The translations under genes and the position numbers were made by a program. This document shows positions 5,838-8,714 of a stretch of 8,714 bases of DNA, one piece after another. Source of the stretch: Planctomycetota bacterium (GTDB lineage Bacteria; Planctomycetota; SZUA-567; JAFGNG01). Each line of letters begins with the position of its first letter. Position 1 is the first letter of the stretch. The notes under the pieces were generated by a model that saw only the letters and a program-made list of their open reading frames with translations, did not search any database and was not told where the DNA came from. The stretch covers positions 1 to 8,714 of the forward strand of contig JAFGNG010000106.1 of the NCBI GenBank assembly GCA_016927125.1, read 5' to 3'.

Positions 5838-6464
5838 TTACTTGCGACGACGCGCAAGCACCGCCAAACCGCCAAGAGCCAGAAGCGACATGGTTGCCGG
5901 CTCCGGGAGGCACTGGTGCATAATGCTGCCGGTGATGGCAACATTGTAACCCATGACATCGATGGAGATCCATTCCGGATTGAAGGACATAATATCAAAC
6001 GCGAATACCAGCGGATCGCCCGGCAGCACAAGGCCAGCGGTGGAGTCGAAGCTGTAAATTAATTCACGGCCGATATAGAGTTCTTCCATTTCCGGTGGGA
6101 AATCCCAAGGCAGCGGCGGAGCCGGCCAACCCGGACGATCGAGGTGCCATTCCGGGGTAGCCCAGTTGATTACGAAGTCGACAGCATAGTCAACGCCGAT
6201 GGGGTTGATCTGTACGCAACCTTCAATGTGCTTGTAACGCTCGGGATCAAACGGCCCATTGAAGAACCATTCATTGATCCAGCCGGTTTCATACAAATAC
6301 CATGTGCCGTTTTCATAGCCAGTGCCGCCACCCACAAGCATCTCGCCATTGGGACCAAGTTCGATGTCATAGCAATCATTGAACGTTTCAGCCCTTGCCG
6401 GCATCACTGCAAAAAGCATAATCACAGCGATGAAGGCAAACAGTACCGCAAGTTTCTTCATCAT
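5838..6464 (-). CDS. PEP-CTERM sorting-domain protein, paralogue 2
   Basis: This protein of about 208 residues has a signal peptide (MMKKLAVLFAFIAVIMLFAV..., cleavage near ARAET), a Trp/Tyr-rich ectodomain and the tail LPEPAT, MSLLALGGLAVLA, RRRK (186-208). The tail's last 16 residues are identical to paralogue 1. The ectodomain aligns through the whole length with paralogue 1 (LGPNGEMLVGGGTGY, WINEWFFNGPFDPER, VINWATPEW, FNPEWISIDVMG, H-x-C-L before PEP) but carries two extra Cys (in NDCYD and EGCVQ) and a longer loop near 130-150. Exosortase-dependent surface export is expected from the tail; molecular function is unknown. AAGGAGGT lies just upstream of ATG 6464 (5 nt) and ATG 6461 (8 nt), and the latter matches the MKKL-like start of the paralogue. 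The open frame extends further upstream, to 6527, but without ribosome-site or signal-peptide support. Confidence 0.92.
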   Translation of the reverse strand: MMKKLAVLFAFIAVIMLFAVMPARAETFNDCYDIELGPNGEMLVGGGTGYENGTWYLYETGWINEWFFNGPFDPERYKHIEGCVQINPIGVDYAVDFVINWATPEWHLDRPGWPAPPLPWDFPPEMEELYIGRELIYSFDSTAGLVLPGDPLVFAFDIMSFNPEWISIDVMGYNVAITGSIMHQCLPEPATMSLLALGGLAVLARRRK

Positions 6465-7043
6465 ACCCACCTCCTTTTTTCCAACTTCTCCCAATAATTC
6501 CACCAGCCTGTGTGGAATACTGCACAATTATTTCCAAAGTATACAAATACCCTATCAGTAACTCTCTTAACAACTATGAAGAAAAGAGTTAACACCTGTA
6601 AATGTAATTTATTATGTATAACTCCATGGTGTTATGTGTCAAATTAAACATAACCCACGAAACTACATGCGTCAAGTCGATTTTAAAACCAGAGATAATA
6701 AATGGCATAATACTGATATTAAGCAATAAGATAAGGTCTGAATTAAGGGTGAATTAGAAAATCATTAAAGCCGCAATTTTGTGAAAATTTCGCAATAACC
6801 TGACAAAAACCGCTTATTTTTGGCAATAAATTCAGAATATTAGCTTAATTTCGTGATTATTTTGAGTATAGGATCCAAGTTTATAATGAATTGATTGTAG
6901 TCAAAGCAATATCAAAAAATTTGATCTTTCCGATCTTAGTTGAAAAATATAATGGTTTTTATGTAAAACCTAACTGGCGGTGTAACTGCAGGTAAGAGTC
7001 AGTAGGTATGGCAATACAGATAGCCAGTTGTGATGCCGGCTGG
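6465..7043. other. 579-bp AT-rich non-coding region
   Basis: This is the most AT-rich part of the window, between the HIT stop and the second PEP-CTERM gene. It contains the candidate promoter at 6615-6642 with overlapping inverted repeats, an ATCAAA-3 nt-TTTGAT repeat (6911-6925), a GGTTTT/AAAACC hairpin (6954-6970) and a TATAAT on the plus strand (6882-6887) without a good -35. No credible gene is seen on either strand. No consensus DnaA box (TTATNCACA) is found, so an origin is not supported despite nearby dnaA. Confidence 0.6.
6615..6654 (-). promoter_or_regulatory. Candidate promoter of PEP-CTERM paralogue 2 with overlapping inverted repeat
   Basis: TTGACA (6642-6637, minus strand) and TATACA (6620-6615) are 16 bp apart. 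Transcription would start near 6608 and give a leader of about 145 nt. A 7-bp perfect inverted repeat, GTTATGT (6631-6637) and ACATAAC (6648-6654), brackets the -35. A wider pair, TAACACC (6590-6596) and GGTGTTA (6628-6634), links leader and spacer. The repeats are directly visible; regulation is inferred. Confidence 0.45.
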
Positions 7044-7051
7044 TTAGCCGG
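7036..7051 (-). other. Short hairpin over the HIT stop codon
   Basis: CCGGCT and AGCCGG form a 6-bp stem with a 4-nt loop that includes the TAA stop codon of the HIT gene. No T-run follows on the minus strand, so it is at best a weak 3' stabilising structure rather than a clear terminator. Confidence 0.35.
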
Positions 7052-7397
7052 GAGGCCAGGCAAAGTCGCGCCCGCCGAGAATGTGAAGGTGGAGGTGGGG
7101 TACGAGCTGGTTTGGCCTCTTTCCACTGTCGATTACGGTCCGGAAGCCTTCTTTGCAAAGCTCTTCCTGGCGGGCGATGTGCCCTACCATTTCCAACAGG
7201 TGCCCCATTAGCTCACAATCCTCACTCCCAGCCTGATCGAGACGCGCGAGATGCTTTTTAGGAATCAACAGGATATGGGTAGGCGCCTGGGGTTCAATAT
7301 CGCGGAAGGCCAGGCAGAGATCGTCTTCATAGACTTTTTCGGAAGGAATCTCACCGGCAATAATCTTGCAGAAGATACATGCGGGATCCTTTTCCAT
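7044..7397 (-). CDS. HIT family (HINT-type) nucleotide-binding protein
   Basis: This 117-residue cytoplasmic protein belongs to the histidine triad superfamily. Members hydrolyse purine nucleoside phosphoramidates and related AMP conjugates. The N-terminal CIFC (Cys7, Cys10) followed by IAGEIPSEKVYEDD is the usual HINT opening. DIEPQAPTHILLIPKKH (33-49) is the conserved central strand. The catalytic triad HLHLH (101-105) is followed by LGGR and a WPPG end, all as expected. Cys7, Cys10, His49 and His101 match the zinc-bearing form. One change is an Asp in TVIDSG where Asn is common. Length is normal and complete. The gene starts 11 bp after the dnaA stop. GGGGGA lies directly after that stop codon as ribosome site, so translation coupling and co-transcription are likely. 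The physiological substrate is unknown. Confidence 0.95.
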   Translation of the reverse strand: MEKDPACIFCKIIAGEIPSEKVYEDDLCLAFRDIEPQAPTHILLIPKKHLARLDQAGSEDCELMGHLLEMVGHIARQEELCKEGFRTVIDSGKRPNQLVPHLHLHILGGRDFAWPPG

Positions 7398-7408
7398 AAT
7401 AAATCCCC

Positions 7409-8714
7409 CTATTCGCTGGCAGGTGGCAACAGAGGTTTCTGTTGCGGGATGGAGAATTGCTTTTGCAGCTTGCGAATCAATTGCGCGGCGACGCTGTCGC
7501 CCCGGGCAAGGTTCCTGGCGTTTTTAATCGCGCAGAGAACGGTGGCATGCGAGCGGCCGCCGAAGTATCTGCCGATTTCGCTGTAGGATGCCCCTGTCAC
7601 CTCCCGGGCAAAGATCATGGCCACCGCGCGAGGAGTACGGATCCGAGCAGTCCGGGAACGCCCGATCAACTGCTCAGGTGTCATCCCGAAGGACTCGGCA
7701 ACCGCTTCGACCACGGTGGACATGCCCGGCGCGAGGTTGACTTCGTTCTCAGTCAATTCCGGCGGCTGCAGGATTTCAGTAACCGCCTGGGAGTTAAGCT
7801 CAATATGGCTAATCCTGGAAATCGCCGCTAACTGGCTGATTGCCCCTTCGAGTTCGCGCACGCAGCCGGTGAAAATCCCGGCAACCAGCTCTGCTACTTC
7901 TTCGGTGAGTTGCAACCCCCGTTGCGCTGCTTTGGCCTGGATAATCTTTACCCTGGTTTCAAGAGTGGGGGAGTCGAGCTTCAGAACCAGGCCACCGCAG
8001 AGGCGTTGGGCCAGCTTCGGGTGCAAGCCAGTGATCTGGCGGGGATGCTGATCAGAAGAAATAATCACCTGCTTACCTTGGTTGAGAAGTTTATCAAAGA
8101 CATGCAGAAACTCCATCTGGGTTTTTTCCCGCTTACCCTGGGCAATGGCATGCAGGTCATCCATCACCAGTAGATCGCAGCTTTGGAAACGGTTGAGGAA
8201 ATGATGGCGCCGCTTCTCTTCAACCGCTTTGATAAAACTGCGGGTAAATTCTTCAAAAGAGGTATAAAGAACTTCGAGTTCGCGGTCCCGCTCGCGAACC
8301 GCATTGCAGACGCCCTGCAGGAGATGGGTCTTACCCAGTCCGCTCCCCCCATAGATTACCAGGGGATTGAATTCCGCGGGGGAATCCACCACCCGCCGGC
8401 AGGCCCCAAAGGCCAATTGGCTGCCAGAGCCGATAATGAATTTCTCTAACCTTAATTCATTATTTAAATTATGCCTGCGATAGATTGCCTGCGGCTGCTT
8501 GATTTCCACCTCGGGAACAGATTCCCGGGGCAATTCGATATCTGCCTGATTTTTTCGAAGTTCCTTAAAAGGCTTGGCAGCAATCCGGAATTCAATGGTG
8601 GGATGGATGTGATGGAGATCGGCAAAAACTTCCCGAATGGTTTTTAGATAATGATCGTGGAGCCACTCTTTAATAAAGATGCTGGCCACGCCGATGGTGA
8701 TTTCTTCCGGGGTA
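7409..8714 (-). CDS. dnaA: Chromosomal replication initiator protein DnaA (5' end beyond right edge)
   Basis: DnaA binds DnaA boxes at the origin and, with ATP, opens the DNA and loads helicase. The 434 visible residues begin in the end of domain I (TPEEITIGVASIFIKEWLHDHYL). The GTG at 8689 lies inside this conserved domain and is not the start; the true start is outside. A short domain II linker (about 55-75) leads to the AAA+ domain: Walker A GGSGLGKT (122-129), Walker B LLVMDD (181-186), sensor I VIISSDQHP, and HPKLAQRLCGG, which keeps the arginine equivalent to E. coli Arg285. Domain IV (about 340-434) carries RTPRAVAMIFAREVTGASYSEIGRYFGGRSHATVL in overview; its GGRSHAT (385-391) replaces the usual GGRDHTT. 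The gene is followed by the HIT gene. What lies upstream, including dnaN or an origin, cannot be seen. Confidence 0.96.
   Translation of the reverse strand, partial: TPEEITIGVASIFIKEWLHDHYLKTIREVFADLHHIHPTIEFRIAAKPFKELRKNQADIELPRESVPEVEIKQPQAIYRRHNLNNELRLEKFIIGSGSQLAFGACRRVVDSPAEFNPLVIYGGSGLGKTHLLQGVCNAVRERDRELEVLYTSFEEFTRSFIKAVEEKRRHHFLNRFQSCDLLVMDDLHAIAQGKREKTQMEFLHVFDKLLNQGKQVIISSDQHPRQITGLHPKLAQRLCGGLVLKLDSPTLETRVKIIQAKAAQRGLQLTEEVAELVAGIFTGCVRELEGAISQLAAISRISHIELNSQAVTEILQPPELTENEVNLAPGMSTVVEAVAESFGMTPEQLIGRSRTARIRTPRAVAMIFAREVTGASYSEIGRYFGGRSHATVLCAIKNARNLARGDSVAAQLIRKLQKQFSIPQQKPLLPPASE

Noticed and set aside
5585..5923. Plus-strand open frame of 112 codons
   Set aside because: It crosses the 15-bp hairpin and the 22-bp palindrome and ends antisense to the PEP-CTERM gene. 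It has no ribosome site and its composition is not protein-like.
6882..6887. Plus-strand TATAAT as promoter of an antisense or small RNA
   Set aside because: The -35 is poor at allowed spacings, and no terminator or gene follows. AT-rich DNA gives such matches by chance.
6465..7043. AT-rich gap near dnaA as a replication origin
   Set aside because: No TTATNCACA box or one-mismatch cluster was found on either strand; the best candidates had two mismatches. The repeats present are better explained as promoter-associated dyads.
8687..8689. GTG as the start codon of dnaA
   Set aside because: The frame stays open upstream and encodes more conserved domain I sequence (TPEEITIG), so the gene continues past the right edge.

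Overview
The window looks like ordinary chromosome from a Gram-negative-type bacterium whose genome encodes a PEP-CTERM/exosortase surface-anchoring system. Two proteins end in a textbook PEP-CTERM tail (PEPAT, hydrophobic stretch, ARRRK). Together with the divergent DnaA helix-turn-helix motif and the envelope genes present, this fits the Planctomycetota/Lentisphaerota/Verrucomicrobiota sphere. That placement is an inference from protein style, not from a marker gene. Coding DNA is moderately GC-rich, and the gaps around the PEP-CTERM genes are clearly AT-rich. No insertion sequence, integrase, phage gene or CRISPR array is visible.

Layout from left to right. Positions 1-657 (-) hold the N-terminal half of homoserine dehydrogenase, cut by the window edge. 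A gap of about 300 bp carries the hom promoter and leader, and a 12-helix MFS transporter runs divergently at 956-2182 (+). All later genes are on the minus strand. A complete type II tRNA-Tyr(GUA) gene with encoded CCA (2287-2371) has a consensus promoter and its own intrinsic terminator. An apparent two-gene operon follows (transcribed 4524 to 2492): a small exported protein with a beta-rich, carbohydrate-binding-module-like domain, then a membrane-anchored L,D-transpeptidase with a helical repeat region, a LysM domain and a YkuD domain. Next come two paralogous PEP-CTERM proteins (4782-5396 and 5838-6464), each with its own candidate promoter, long untranslated leader and GC-rich 3' hairpin. 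After a 579-bp AT-rich gap comes a HIT/HINT-type nucleotide-binding protein (7044-7397), placed 11 bp behind dnaA (7409 to beyond the right edge).

How the genes relate: the four minus-strand envelope genes form a natural neighbourhood of one peptidoglycan cross-linking enzyme, one exported small domain protein and two exosortase-sorted proteins. Nothing proves they act together, and each PEP-CTERM gene appears to be a separate transcription unit. dnaA and the HIT gene are almost certainly co-transcribed. The hom and MFS genes are divergent from a shared intergenic region.

The most interesting item is the PEP-CTERM pair. It shares an ectodomain I cannot assign to a named family, a conserved H-x-C just before the PEP motif, and related terminator stems, which suggests whole-unit tandem duplication. 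I see no strong evidence for a wholly new multi-gene system. The remaining observations are candidate operators, palindromes and leaders that need comparative support.
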